The notes beneath the pieces were generated by a model. That model ran no database searches. It worked only from the letters and a program-made list of their open reading frames with translations, and was not told the DNA's origin. 64,000 nucleotides of DNA. Source: Chelativorans sp. ZYF759. GTDB taxonomy: Bacteria; Pseudomonadota; Alphaproteobacteria; Rhizobiales; Rhizobiaceae. The position numbers were made by a program, and so were the translations under genes. The stretch lies in assembly GCF_012911015.1 (NCBI RefSeq), contig NZ_WVVV01000003.1:62480-126479 (forward strand), read 5' to 3'. Positions 11,266 through 21,408 of this stretch are shown here, piece by piece. The stretch's first letter is position 1; every line of letters begins with the position of its first letter.

Positions 11266-11865
11266 ATGAAGGACAATCTCCAGGGACCAGCCAGCGCGTT
11301 TCTCGACGGGCAGTTCCTGCTTGCCATGCCCGGCATGTCGGACGACCGGTTCGCGCGCTCGGTGATCTATGTATGTGCGCATTCGGAGGAAGGGGCGATG
11401 GGACTGATCATCAACCAGCCCCAGCAGCTGAGTTTTCCCGATCTCCTCGTCCAGCTCGGCATGATCGAGGAAGACGAGGCCATCCGGTTGCCCGACGAGA
11501 CGCGCAAGATCGTCGTGCGGCACGGCGGGCCGGTCGACCGCAGCCGCGGCTTCGTGCTGCACAGCGGCGACTACATGGTCGAATCGTCCCTGGCCGTATC
11601 GGAGGGCGTCTGCCTTACCGCGACGGTCGACATCCTGCGCGCCATGTCCACCGGCAATGGTCCCCAGCGCGCGCTCATGGCGCTGGGCTATTCCGGCTGG
11701 GGGGCAGGGCAGCTCGAAAGCGAGATCGTCCAGAATGGCTGGCTGACCTGTCCGGCAAGCGCGGATATTCTCTTCGGCACCGACATCGAGCACACCTATG
11801 ACCGCGTCCTCGCCTCGCTCGGCATCGATCCGGTTTTCCTGTCGAGCGATGCCGGTCACGCCTGA
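11266..11865 (+). CDS. YqgE/AlgH family protein (DUF179)
   Basis: A 199-residue cytosolic protein of the YqgE/AlgH family, whose biochemical function is unresolved. Recognised by [38 protein letters not shown], the GGPVD turn followed by GFVLHS, and the C-terminal [19 protein letters not shown] 11266 is favoured because GAGG lies 6 bases before it; ATG 11260 is two codons earlier. The gene's stop overlaps the end of the convergent GGDEF/EAL gene by 10 bases. Confidence 0.93.
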   Translation: MKDNLQGPASAFLDGQFLLAMPGMSDDRFARSVIYVCAHSEEGAMGLIINQPQQLSFPDLLVQLGMIEEDEAIRLPDETRKIVVRHGGPVDRSRGFVLHSGDYMVESSLAVSEGVCLTATVDILRAMSTGNGPQRALMALGYSGWGAGQLESEIVQNGWLTCPASADILFGTDIEHTYDRVLASLGIDPVFLSSDAGHA

Positions 11866-14744
11866 ACGGCGCGCGACTGCTCCTTCAGGAGATCGATGAC
11901 GACCGACCGGTCGACCGGCGGCCCGAACATGTAGCTCTGCACGAATTCGCAGCCCATCTCGCGCAGTTCCTCCGCATCGGCTTCCTCCGAGATGCCTTCG
12001 GCCACCACGGCCAGGCCGAGCCCGTGCGCCATGCTGACGATCGAGCGGAGCAGCACGGCCCGCTTCGGACTGGCGTCATCGAGAAAGCTGCGATCGATCT
12101 TGATCGTGTCGAAGGGAAAACGTGTCAGGTAGGCCAGCGAGGAATAGCCGGTTCCGAAATCGTCGAGCGACAAGCCGATGCCGAGCTTTCTCAACCGGGC
12201 GAGCACGTGAGCCGACTGCTCGGGATTGTCCATGATGAGCGATTCGGTCAGTTCGAGGCGGAAGCAGCGGGGATTGATGGCCGAGCGCGCGATGACGGAA
12301 CGCACGTCGTTGACCAGATCGCGGCGCAGGAGCTGCCGGCTCGACAGGTTGACCGACACCGACAGCGGTACCTCGCCCACGGCGCGCTGCCAGGCGCTGA
12401 GGTCTTCGGCGGCCGTCTGCATGGCGAACAGGCCCAGCTGGTTGATGATGTCGCAGTTCTCCGCGATCGGGATGAACTCGGCCGGCGGCACGCTGCCACG
12501 GCGTGGATGATCCCAGCGCATGAGCGCTTCGAATCCGGCAATGGTCCGGTCTTCGAGGCGGACGATCGGTTGATAGGCAAGCTTGATTTCCCCGCGCTCC
12601 AGGGCACGACGGAGGTCGGATTCGATCTGGAGCCGGCTCGTGCCGGCCGAACGGAAGGCGGGCCTGAACGGCTCGGCCCGGTCGCCGCCATAGCGTTTGG
12701 CCTGTTGCATGGCGAGTTCGGCATCCTTGACCATGTCATCGGCGGCGGCATGCTGGCTGGTCCAGGAGACGATGCCGATCGAGGCCGTCAGCACCATCTC
12801 GCGCTTTGCGAAGCTGATCGGCGCGCTGATCGCGGCACGTATGGCATCCGCCATCTCGGCGATCCGCCCGGGCTCCTGCTCCGACAAGAGCATGAGGGCA
12901 AACTGATCGCCGGAAAAACGCGACAGCGTGTCGCGCGCGTCGAGCAGGCGGTGCAGCCGCCGCGCGATGGTCAGCAGGATCGTGTCGCCGGCCGAGATGC
13001 CCAGGCCATCATTGACCTGCTTGAACCGGTCGATGTCGATGACGAAGACCGACGGCCGCACATTCTGTTCGCTCTGGGCGAGTGCCATAACGGCGTCGAG
13101 GCGATTGAGAAAGAGCTCGCGATTGGGCAGGCCGGTCAGATTGTCATGCACGGCATCGTAGAGGAGGCGTTCTTCGCCCTTCTTCTGCTCGGTCGTGTCG
13201 ACCAGCGTGCCGACGCAGCGCACCACCTCGCCGTCGGAGCCGATGACGGGGCGCGCGCGCAACGTGAACCAGTGATAGTGCCCATCGGCGCCGCGCATGC
13301 GGAATGTCTGCGCCACACGACCGCGACGATGCTCGAGGATCATGTCCAGCGTGGTCCGGAAAGTGTCGCGATCATCTGGATGGAGGGCAGGAAGCCAGTT
13401 GCGGGCCGCCGCATGGAGGCTTCCCTCGGACAGGCCGAGCTGGCGGCTGACATCGGGCCGGGTGACGATACGGTCGCGCGAGACGTCCCAGTCCCATACC
13501 GTGTCGCCCGACCCCGTCAGCGCGAGCGCCTGCCGCTCGACGTCGCTGAACAGACCCTGGTTCAGCGCTCCACCGGCGAAGGCGTGCTGCATCACGGTAA
13601 AGCCGATCATGAGCGTGATCAGGATGAGGCCGCCGCTGAGCGCGGGCTGGATGATGTCGTTGTCGAGCTGTCCCGTGACCGTGAGCCAGCAGCCGAACAG
13701 CCAGACCAGGATCATCAGCCAGCTCGGGATGAGCATGATCGCGCGATCGTAGCCCCGATAGGCGAAGTAGGTAATCAACCCCACGCCGACCACCGCGGTG
13801 GCGGCAAACGAGATCCGCGCCGTGCCGGCCGCGATCGAAGGATCGAAGGTGGCAAGCCCGGCGATGGCAGCCAGAGCCAGCACCCAGGCCAGCACGCCGT
13901 AGGAAAAGTGCATGTGCCAGCGGTTGAGGTTGAGATAGGCGAAGAGGAACACGAGCAGACTTGTGGCGAGCGCCACCTCCGTGCCCGCGCGCCACAATTG
14001 CTCGTTGCCGGGAGATATCTCCATCACCCGGTTGAGGAAGCCGAAATCGATCGAGACATAGGTGAGCACCGCCCAGGCGAAGGCGGCCGTCGCGGGGAAC
14101 ATGGCCGTGCCCTTGATGACGAAGAGGATCGTCAGGAACAGGGCCAGAAGGCCAGCGATGCCGATCACGATGCCCTGGTAGAGCGTGTAGGAATTGACCG
14201 TGTCCTTGTAGACGTCGGGATCCCACAGATAGATCTGCGGCAGGCGCGAGGACTGCATCTCGGCGACGAAGGTCACGATCGAGCCCGGATTGATGGTGAG
14301 CAGGAAGATGTCGGCGTCGTCGCTTGCCTGACGATCGAGCGCAAAGCCCTCGCTGGGCGTGATGGAAGCTATCCGTCCCGAGCCGAGGTCTGGCCAGAAC
14401 ATGCCCGAGCCCGCCATGCGGAAATGCGGGGCCACGATGAGCCGGTCGAATTGCTGGTCGGTGGTGTTGGCGATGGCGAAGACGGCCCAGTCGCCCGAAG
14501 AGCGTTCGTCCTGGGCCTCCACCTCGATGCGTCGAACGATCCCGTCGATGCCGGGCGCCGTGGAAACCTGGAAATTCGACCCCTGGTTGCGGTAGATCTC
14601 GATGACCCCGGAAAGGTCGAGCGCGGCATCGTCGCGCGTGATGCGGATCGGTTCGACGGCGAGCGCCGGCTGGCTGGAGAGGAAGAGGCTGAAGGCGATG
14701 AGGGCAAGCAGCCACCGCCAGAAATGAGGAATTGGTTTCGCCAC
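11856..14744 (-). CDS. Membrane PAS-GGDEF-EAL protein with 7TMR-DISM-like sensor; degenerate GGDEF
   Basis: A 962-residue c-di-GMP signalling protein. Order: signal peptide (ends QPALA), periplasmic sensor of the 7TMR-DISM extracellular type (about 35-185), seven or so membrane helices (190-420), a PAS domain (about 445-550, [14 protein letters not shown]), GGDEF domain (about 560-710) and EAL domain (about 720-960). The GGDEF active-site motif reads SGDQF near residue 611, so cyclase activity is doubtful. The EAL side looks intact: [25 protein letters not shown] and IKIDRSFL are present. It is therefore probably a phosphodiesterase, possibly with GTP as a regulator. The GTG start at 14744 follows a gagg site and lies 4 bases after the GNAT stop. 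Confidence 0.92.
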   Translation of the reverse strand: MAKPIPHFWRWLLALIAFSLFLSSQPALAVEPIRITRDDAALDLSGVIEIYRNQGSNFQVSTAPGIDGIVRRIEVEAQDERSSGDWAVFAIANTTDQQFDRLIVAPHFRMAGSGMFWPDLGSGRIASITPSEGFALDRQASDDADIFLLTINPGSIVTFVAEMQSSRLPQIYLWDPDVYKDTVNSYTLYQGIVIGIAGLLALFLTILFVIKGTAMFPATAAFAWAVLTYVSIDFGFLNRVMEISPGNEQLWRAGTEVALATSLLVFLFAYLNLNRWHMHFSYGVLAWVLALAAIAGLATFDPSIAAGTARISFAATAVVGVGLITYFAYRGYDRAIMLIPSWLMILVWLFGCWLTVTGQLDNDIIQPALSGGLILITLMIGFTVMQHAFAGGALNQGLFSDVERQALALTGSGDTVWDWDVSRDRIVTRPDVSRQLGLSEGSLHAAARNWLPALHPDDRDTFRTTLDMILEHRRGRVAQTFRMRGADGHYHWFTLRARPVIGSDGEVVRCVGTLVDTTEQKKGEERLLYDAVHDNLTGLPNRELFLNRLDAVMALAQSEQNVRPSVFVIDIDRFKQVNDGLGISAGDTILLTIARRLHRLLDARDTLSRFSGDQFALMLLSEQEPGRIAEMADAIRAAISAPISFAKREMVLTASIGIVSWTSQHAAADDMVKDAELAMQQAKRYGGDRAEPFRPAFRSAGTSRLQIESDLRRALERGEIKLAYQPIVRLEDRTIAGFEALMRWDHPRRGSVPPAEFIPIAENCDIINQLGLFAMQTAAEDLSAWQRAVGEVPLSVSVNLSSRQLLRRDLVNDVRSVIARSAINPRCFRLELTESLIMDNPEQSAHVLARLRKLGIGLSLDDFGTGYSSLAYLTRFPFDTIKIDRSFLDDASPKRAVLLRSIVSMAHGLGLAVVAEGISEEADAEELREMGCEFVQSYMFGPPVDRSVVIDLLKEQSRAVQA

Positions 14745-14748
14745 GAAG

Positions 14749-15342
14749 TCAGCCTCGTTTCGCTTGCCGGTAATCGTCCGCGGTAATCGCGTAGAGAAAG
14801 TGATCCCGCCATGCTCCATTGATGCGCAGGTAGGACCGCAAGAGCCCTTCCCGCCGAAATCCGGCTTTTTCAAGCACGCGGATCGATCTTTCGTTGTCGG
14901 GGATACAGGCCGCCTCGATCCTGTTCAACCGCATGACATCGAAGCCGTGTTCGAGCAGCAGCCGGATCGCGGCACCCATATAGCCCTTGCCGGCATGTTG
15001 CTCACCCATCCAATAGCCGATCTGCGCCGACTGGGCGACGCCGCGGCGAATGTTTCCCATGGAAATGCCGCCGGTCAGCCGGCCGGTCTGGTTCTCGAAG
15101 ATCAAAAGCGACATCGCCGCGCCTTGTGCATATTCGCGCCCGTAGCGCGACAGGCGCTGGCGCCAGGGCGCGCGCTCCAGTTCATCAAAAGCCCAGCTCG
15201 GCTCCCATGGCTCCAGAAAGGCGCGGCTCGCTCCGCGCAGACTGGCCCACTCGCGAAAGTCGCTCATGCGCGCCGCGCGAAGCGTGACGGCTTTCCCCTT
15301 CAGGACCGGCGGTGACGGGCCGAAGAGTGCCGAGAAGACCAT
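14749..15342 (-). CDS. GNAT N-acetyltransferase, RimJ/RimL type
   Basis: A 197-residue acetyl-CoA transferase similar to the ribosomal-protein N-acetyltransferases RimJ/RimL. Features: the N-terminal LKGKAVTLRAARMSDFREWASLR, the acetyl-CoA binding motif QIGYWMGEQHAGKGYMGAAI, and the C-terminal NERSIRVLEKAGFRREGLLRSYLRINGAWRD split by family convention into NxxSxxxxEKxGF and the tail. Its substrate cannot be told from sequence. It lies 5 bases downstream of the M16 peptidase gene and 4 bases upstream of the GGDEF/EAL gene, so the run from thrC to 11856 could be one transcript. Confidence 0.93.
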   Translation of the reverse strand: MVFSALFGPSPPVLKGKAVTLRAARMSDFREWASLRGASRAFLEPWEPSWAFDELERAPWRQRLSRYGREYAQGAAMSLLIFENQTGRLTGGISMGNIRRGVAQSAQIGYWMGEQHAGKGYMGAAIRLLLEHGFDVMRLNRIEAACIPDNERSIRVLEKAGFRREGLLRSYLRINGAWRDHFLYAITADDYRQAKRG

Positions 15343-15347
15343 CGCCG

Positions 15348-16640
15348 TCAGACGGCGAGTCTGTCGAGAGGCCGCAGCGAGCCCGTCAGCGTTTCGGAAA
15401 TGGCTTCGTAGGGGGCAAGATTGGAGATCGGACCGACAGCCGTCACGGTCGGCTTACCGCTGAAGAGCCGGCCGGACAGATCGGTCAGCCGTTCCACGGT
15501 CAGTCCCGAAAGGCGGTCCATGAGTTCTTCCATCGGTATCGGCCGTCCGTAGAGCAGCAACTGCCGTGCGATCTGGGCGGCACGGCTCGACGGGCTCTCC
15601 AGCGACATGACAAGGGCGGCGCGATACTGGGCCCGCGCCCGGTCGAGTTCTTCCTGCTTGATGGACTCGCCGGCGCGCTGCAGTTCCGTCAACAGAACCG
15701 GGACCAGCTTGGGAATGTCGTCCTTGCCCGTGGCCGCGTGGATGCCGAACACGCCGGTATCCGAGAAGCCCCAGTGGAAGGCGTAGACCGAATAGCACAG
15801 GCCGCGTTTTTCACGGACTTCCTGGAACAGGCGCGAGGACATGCCTCCGCCCAGGATCATCGAGAGGACCTGCGAGGCGTAGAAGTCACGCGCATGATAG
15901 GCGCGGCCCTCGAACCCCAGCAGGATCTGCGTGTCCATGAGCTCGCGTTCTTCGCGGTAGTCGCCGCCGACATAATGGGCGTGGTCCGGCATCGGGCACA
16001 CGGCCTTCGGGCGGAAGGTGCCGAGACGCTGCTCGACCTCGCGCACGAACTCGTCATGCCCGACCCCGCCGGCCGCCACCACCACCATGCGGTCGGCGCC
16101 GTAATGGCTCTGGAGATAATCCCTGAGCTGGACGCTGGTGAAGGACCGCACGGTTTCGGGCGTCCCGAGAACGGAACGGCCGAGCGTCTGATGGCGGAAG
16201 GCCGTCTCGCTGAAGCGGTCGAAGACCACGTCGTCGGGCGTGTCGTGAGCGGCGCCGATCTCCTGCAGGATGACATGCTGCTCGCGCTCGAGTTCGGCTG
16301 GTTCGAAACGCGAATCCGTCAGAATGTCCGCCAATATGTCGACGGCAAGCGGGAAATCGTTCTTCAGAACGCGCGCGTAGAAGGCGGTTGTCTCCACGCT
16401 GGTGGAGGCGTTGATCTCGCCGCCCACATTCTCAATCTCCGAGGCGATGGTCCAGGCGCTGCGCCGTCCGGTGCCCTTGAAGGCCATGTGCTCGAGGAGG
16501 TGGGCCATCCCGTGCTGGTCGGGTGCTTCGTCCCGAGAGCCGGATTTGATCCAGATACCCATTGCCACGGATTCGATGTGGGGAATGCTATCGGTTGCGA
16601 CGGTCAGTCCGTTGGACAGCCGGCTTACCTCAACGACCAT
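15348..16640 (-). CDS. M16 family zinc metallopeptidase (processing-peptidase-like)
   Basis: A 430-residue M16 peptidase resembling the beta subunit of the mitochondrial processing peptidase. The inverted zinc motif HLLEH is at residues 47-51 (HGMAHLLEHMAFKG), with the third ligand Glu expected near 127. The glycine-rich substrate loop LGGGMSSRLFQEVREKRGL is present. No signal peptide is visible, so it is probably cytosolic. It directly abuts thrC (stop and start one base apart). The M16-thrC pairing is characteristic of Hyphomicrobiales and is a useful taxonomic sign. Confidence 0.95.
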   Translation of the reverse strand: MVVEVSRLSNGLTVATDSIPHIESVAMGIWIKSGSRDEAPDQHGMAHLLEHMAFKGTGRRSAWTIASEIENVGGEINASTSVETTAFYARVLKNDFPLAVDILADILTDSRFEPAELEREQHVILQEIGAAHDTPDDVVFDRFSETAFRHQTLGRSVLGTPETVRSFTSVQLRDYLQSHYGADRMVVVAAGGVGHDEFVREVEQRLGTFRPKAVCPMPDHAHYVGGDYREERELMDTQILLGFEGRAYHARDFYASQVLSMILGGGMSSRLFQEVREKRGLCYSVYAFHWGFSDTGVFGIHAATGKDDIPKLVPVLLTELQRAGESIKQEELDRARAQYRAALVMSLESPSSRAAQIARQLLLYGRPIPMEELMDRLSGLTVERLTDLSGRLFSGKPTVTAVGPISNLAPYEAISETLTGSLRPLDRLAV

Positions 16641-18059
16641 TTATTGACTACTCCCGATACTCTCCCGGGACGCCTTCGCCAGACGTCCGATGTGATCTTC
16701 CAACATTTTCTGGTCCGATGGAAGCGTGGCGAAACGTTCGGCACGCCCCATCAGATCCCCCAGCCATTCCGGCAATGCGGGCTGGTTGCCGCAGGCCTCC
16801 CGCACCGCATCGGGGAACTTCGCCGGATGCGCGGTGCCGAGCACCACGGTCGGGGTCGCGTCCCGTGGGCGCTGGCGCGCGACATACATGGCGGTCGCCG
16901 TATGGGGATCGAGAAGATAGCCGCATTGGGAGAGCATATGGGAAATGGTCGCCGCGGTTTCCCGCCGGTCCGCGCGGCCCGCGTCGAAGCCTTCGCGGAT
17001 GGCCGCCAGCGTGGCGGCGTCGATGTTGAAGGCGCCCGACTGCGACAGCCCGTCCATCCACTGGCGCAGCTGGTCGGCGTTCCGGCCGTTGGACTCGTAG
17101 AGCAAGCGCTCGAAATTGGAGGATACCTGGATGTCCATCGACGGCGAGGTGGTGGCGACCACGCCGCGCGTCTCGTAGCGGCCGCTCTCCAGCGCCCGCG
17201 CCAGGATGTCGTTTTCATTGGTGGCGATCACCAGCCGCTCGATGGGCAGTCCCATCATCCGGGCGGCATGGCCCGCGAAGATGTCGCCGAAATTGCCCGT
17301 CGGCACGACGAAGGAGACGGGGCGGTCCGGCGCGCCGAGAGAAATCGCGGAGGAGAAGTAATAGACGATCTGGGCCATGATGCGGGCCCAGTTGATCGAA
17401 TTGACCCCCGACAGAGCCACCCGGTCACGGAAGGCGTGGTGGTTGAACATGCCTTTGACCAGACGCTGGCAGTCGTCGAAATTGCCGTCGATCGCGATGG
17501 CGTGGACATTGGCTTCACGCGAGGTGGTCATCTGCCGCTGCTGGACCGGCGAAACGCGCCCGTGCGGAAACAGGATGAAGATGTCGCTGCGCGCGCGACC
17601 CGCGAAGGCCTCGATGGCCGCGCCGCCCGTGTCGCCGGAAGTCGCTCCCACGATGGTCGCGTGCTGCCCGCGTTCGGCCAGCACATGGTCCATCAGGCGC
17701 GCCAGGAGCTGCATGGCGACGTCCTTGAAGGCGAGGGTGGGCCCATGGAAGAGCTCGAGCACGAATTCGTTGTCACCCGTCTGCACCAGCGGGCAGACCG
17801 CATCGTGACGAAAGGTGGCGTAGGCTTCGCGAACGATGCGCTCGAAGGAGGCATCGTCGATCGCGCCGCCGACATAGGGGCGCAGCAAGGTGATGGCGAG
17901 TTCGGCATAGGGCAGGCCGCGCATGCGCCTGATCTCGTCGGCTTCGAAACGCGGCCATTCGGCGGGCACATAGAGGCCGCCATCACGCGCGAGGCCGGCC
18001 AGAAGCACATCCGCGAAACCGAGGTGCCCGCCTTCGCCGCGGGTGCTCACATAGTGCAT
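16641..18059 (-). CDS. thrC: Threonine synthase
   Basis: A PLP enzyme that converts O-phosphohomoserine (made by ThrB) to L-threonine. The 472-residue protein begins with the typical MHYVSTRGEGGHLGFADVLL. The PLP lysine is in HGPTLAFKDVAMQLL, and the phosphate-binding region follows at GATSGDTGGAAIEAF, with VPTGNFGDIFAGH later. The start ATG 18059 matches the family N-terminus; the open frame to 18110 adds only 17 basic residues. Confidence 0.97.
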   Translation of the reverse strand: MHYVSTRGEGGHLGFADVLLAGLARDGGLYVPAEWPRFEADEIRRMRGLPYAELAITLLRPYVGGAIDDASFERIVREAYATFRHDAVCPLVQTGDNEFVLELFHGPTLAFKDVAMQLLARLMDHVLAERGQHATIVGATSGDTGGAAIEAFAGRARSDIFILFPHGRVSPVQQRQMTTSREANVHAIAIDGNFDDCQRLVKGMFNHHAFRDRVALSGVNSINWARIMAQIVYYFSSAISLGAPDRPVSFVVPTGNFGDIFAGHAARMMGLPIERLVIATNENDILARALESGRYETRGVVATTSPSMDIQVSSNFERLLYESNGRNADQLRQWMDGLSQSGAFNIDAATLAAIREGFDAGRADRRETAATISHMLSQCGYLLDPHTATAMYVARQRPRDATPTVVLGTAHPAKFPDAVREACGNQPALPEWLGDLMGRAERFATLPSDQKMLEDHIGRLAKASRESIGSSQ

Positions 18060-18178
18060 GACGGACTGTCTCCGGAGCCGGGTCTGTTTCCGGCAGTTGA
18101 AAAACCGCAATCTGTCGGTCGCAATTTCATTGCGCGGTTGATATAGAACACCGGCATTGCATGAGGGAAGTGCGGTTC

Positions 18179-18748
18179 ATGTCCTATTCTTATCGGGGTT
18201 TCAGGGGATCCACCCTGTTTGCGTTGGCCAGCATTGGCCTTGCCGTTTCCGCCTGCCAGTCCGGCAGTCCCCTGGGTGCGCTCGGCATGGGCAGCGAAAC
18301 CACGGCGCAGGCGCAGCAGGATCTGGTCAATCCCGACGAACTGCGCGCCTTCTGCCCGCCCGTCGTGCTGCGCGAGAACGACGCCACCATCCGCAACTAC
18401 GAACGCGGTGGCGACGGCGATGCCGCGCGGGTGGTCTATCAGGCCTCCGTCAGCGACATCTCGCGTTCCTGCCGCTATGACGGACAGACCGTGACCGCAA
18501 CCGTCGCGTTGGCCGGCCGGGTCGTTCCCGGACCGCGTGGACAGACCGGACCGGTGACCCTGCCCATCCGGGTCGTGGCGATGCATGGCAGCAACGTCAT
18601 CTATTCCCAGACGCATCAATATCAGGTGCAGGTGGCCGACACAGCCGGGGCGACGCAGTTTGTTTTCACCGATCCGAATGTGTCCTTCGTCCTTCCGCCC
18701 GATCGGGGCATACGCATCATAGCGGGCTTCGATCAGCCCTCGCGCTGA
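18179..18748 (+). CDS. Predicted lipoprotein, function unknown
   Basis: A 189-residue secreted protein. The N-terminus has a hydrophobic signal and a lipobox (LAVSAC) with the acylated Cys near residue 26, so it is probably membrane-anchored. The mature protein is beta-rich with two further cysteines (AFCPP, RSCRY) that may form a disulfide. I do not recognise a named family, although similar hypothetical lipoproteins occur in Hyphomicrobiales. ATG 18179 is chosen because a GAGGGA site lies upstream; ATG 18161 adds six residues. Divergent from thrC. Confidence 0.8.
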   Translation: MSYSYRGFRGSTLFALASIGLAVSACQSGSPLGALGMGSETTAQAQQDLVNPDELRAFCPPVVLRENDATIRNYERGGDGDAARVVYQASVSDISRSCRYDGQTVTATVALAGRVVPGPRGQTGPVTLPIRVVAMHGSNVIYSQTHQYQVQVADTAGATQFVFTDPNVSFVLPPDRGIRIIAGFDQPSR

Positions 18749-18761
18749 TCGACCCCATACA

Positions 18762-19463
18762 TCAGGCGTCCTCCGACCAGTCCGACAGAGCAGCCAGCAC
18801 CGACTGCAAATCCGCCAGCCGGTGGATGACCGTCTCCGCGCCTGCTTCCGTCAGCGCATCGGCGTGGCCGGGCTGGCTGTGGCTGGCGCCGGTAAAGCCG
18901 ATGACACGCATGCCGGCGGCCGTGGCGCCGGCGACGCCGTGGATCGAATCCTCGATCACGAAGCTGCGCTTCGGGTCGGCATTCATGGCGGCGGCCGCGT
19001 GGAGAAAGACGTCGGGATGCGGCTTGGGCAGGCGCGAGGGGGTTTCCACCGCCGAATAGATCGCATCGGCGAAAAGCGGCAGCAGGCCGGTGCGCCCCAA
19101 CGTGAGGCGCAGGCGCTCGCCGCTCGAATTGGAACACACGCATTTCGGCGATCGGATCGAGGCGGCGGCTTCCGCCGCTCCCTCGATGGCGCGTACCTCG
19201 CGGGCAAGCTTCTGGTCGACCAGCTTCTCGGCCTGCGCAATGAGGCTCGCCTGCACGACCAGCCCCTGTTCCGCTTCGATCCGCAGCAGGATGTCCTTGA
19301 AGGTGAGACCGGCATAATCGCGCGCCAGATCCTCCGCCGTGATCTCGAAGCCTGCCTTGGCCAGTATCTCGGCTTCGGCGCGCGCGGCGATGATCTCGGA
19401 ATCGACGAGCACGCCGTCGCAATCGAAAATGACGAGTTCGGGAGAAGGCATATCCATGTCCAT
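18762..19463 (-). CDS. HAD-superfamily phosphatase, beta-phosphoglucomutase-like subgroup
   Basis: A 233-residue HAD hydrolase. Motif I with the nucleophile Asp is FDCDGVLVDSE, motif II is CSNSSGERL, motif III the LPKPHPDVFL lysine, and motif IV FVIEDSIHGVAGATAAGM. The alpha-helical cap between motif I and II places it with the beta-PGM/phosphoglycolate phosphatase group. The substrate is unknown. Three close ATGs (19463, 19457, 19451) are possible starts. It is divergent from ccrM across about 130 bases. Confidence 0.88.
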   Translation of the reverse strand: MDMDMPSPELVIFDCDGVLVDSEIIAARAEAEILAKAGFEITAEDLARDYAGLTFKDILLRIEAEQGLVVQASLIAQAEKLVDQKLAREVRAIEGAAEAAASIRSPKCVCSNSSGERLRLTLGRTGLLPLFADAIYSAVETPSRLPKPHPDVFLHAAAAMNADPKRSFVIEDSIHGVAGATAAGMRVIGFTGASHSQPGHADALTEAGAETVIHRLADLQSVLAALSDWSEDA

Positions 19464-19542
19464 CGGCTGGGGGCGGCCTGATAACCCGCATGCCGGCGAA
19501 TGGCAAATGTGGCGGGATTTCATCAATTGTTTACGTCGATCG

Positions 19543-19550
19543 GTAACCAT
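19543..19550 (+). promoter_or_regulatory. Candidate CtrA half-site upstream of ccrM
   Basis: The octamer GTAACCAT, 42 bases before the ccrM start, matches seven of eight positions of the TTAACCAT motif associated with the cell-cycle regulator CtrA in rhizobia. Related GTAA repeats flank it (TTTACG at 19530, GTAAAC near 19559). CtrA control of ccrM is established in Caulobacter and rhizobia. The site itself is only a pattern match. Confidence 0.4.
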
Positions 19551-19562
19551 AACGGCAGGTAA

Positions 19563-20723
<1,161 letters not shown>

Positions 20724-20831
20724 ACAGGTTGGCTTGAACGGAATTGCGTCGGGTTTGTCGGCGCAGCCTTCCGTGCCCCGTCCTTTGCGCATCGGGCTTG
20801 CGAAGCCTCAAACCGCTCAAAGGAGATTACG

Positions 20832-21236
20832 ATGCGTGTAATGGTTCTGGTCAAGGCTACAACCGACAGCGAGAAAGGCAACCTGCCCGACTCGGAACTG
20901 CTTGAGGCGATGGGCCGCTACAATGAGCAACTGGTCAAGGCCGGCATCATGCTGGCCGGCGAGGGCCTGAAGCCGACCGCGCAGGCAAAGCGCATCGCCT
21001 TCGACGGCGACAAGCGCACCGTCATCGACGGTCCCTTCGCCGAGACCAAGGAACTCGTCGCCGGCTACTGGCTGTGGCAGGTCAAGGACATGGACGAGGC
21101 CATCGAATGGGTGAAACGCTGCCCCAACCCGATGCCCGGACCGAGCGAGATCGAGATCAGGCCGATCTATGGCCCGGAGGATTTCGGGGAGGCGCTGACG
21201 CCGGAGGCCAGGCGGCTGCATGGGTATGACGCCTAG
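20832..21236 (+). CDS. YciI-like (YCII/DGPF domain) protein
   Basis: A 134-residue dimeric alpha-beta barrel protein of the YciI/DGPF family, often found beside ECF sigma factors though none is near here. Recognised by MRVMVLVKATTDSE, the DGPFAETKELVAGYWLW block that names the family, and IEIRPIYGPEDFG near the end. The catalytic role is unknown. A strong AAGGAG site precedes the ATG, and an excellent terminator follows at 21271, so it is a stand-alone transcript. Confidence 0.92.
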   Translation: MRVMVLVKATTDSEKGNLPDSELLEAMGRYNEQLVKAGIMLAGEGLKPTAQAKRIAFDGDKRTVIDGPFAETKELVAGYWLWQVKDMDEAIEWVKRCPNPMPGPSEIEIRPIYGPEDFGEALTPEARRLHGYDA

Positions 21237-21270
21237 GGTGGGTTCCAGACCGCCATCATCGGACTGCCTG

Positions 21271-21294
21271 AGGCCGGGGAAACCCGGCCTTTTT
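21271..21294 (+). terminator. Rho-independent terminator after the YciI-like gene
   Basis: A perfect 8-bp stem (AGGCCGGG / CCCGGCCT) closed by a GAAA tetraloop and followed directly by a T run. It stands 35 bases after the stop and is one of the clearest intrinsic terminators in the window. Confidence 0.85.
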
Positions 21295-21408
21295 CGTCTG
21301 CCGGGCGCCATCCTGGCGAACACAACTTTTTGGCTTATGGCCGAATGAAAAGCACGTTATAATTGCAAAAGATGCGGAGGAGCAACCTGAAGAAGAGGGG
21401 CAACCAAG

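Noticed and set aside
12024-14786. A 920-residue plus-strand frame opposite the GGDEF/EAL gene
   Set aside because: It is the antisense of a well-supported gene; its translation is His/Arg/Asp-rich without domains, typical for high-GC codon patterns.
15312-18146. A 944-residue plus-strand frame opposite the M16 peptidase and thrC
   Set aside because: Antisense shadow of two clear genes; no recognisable motif.
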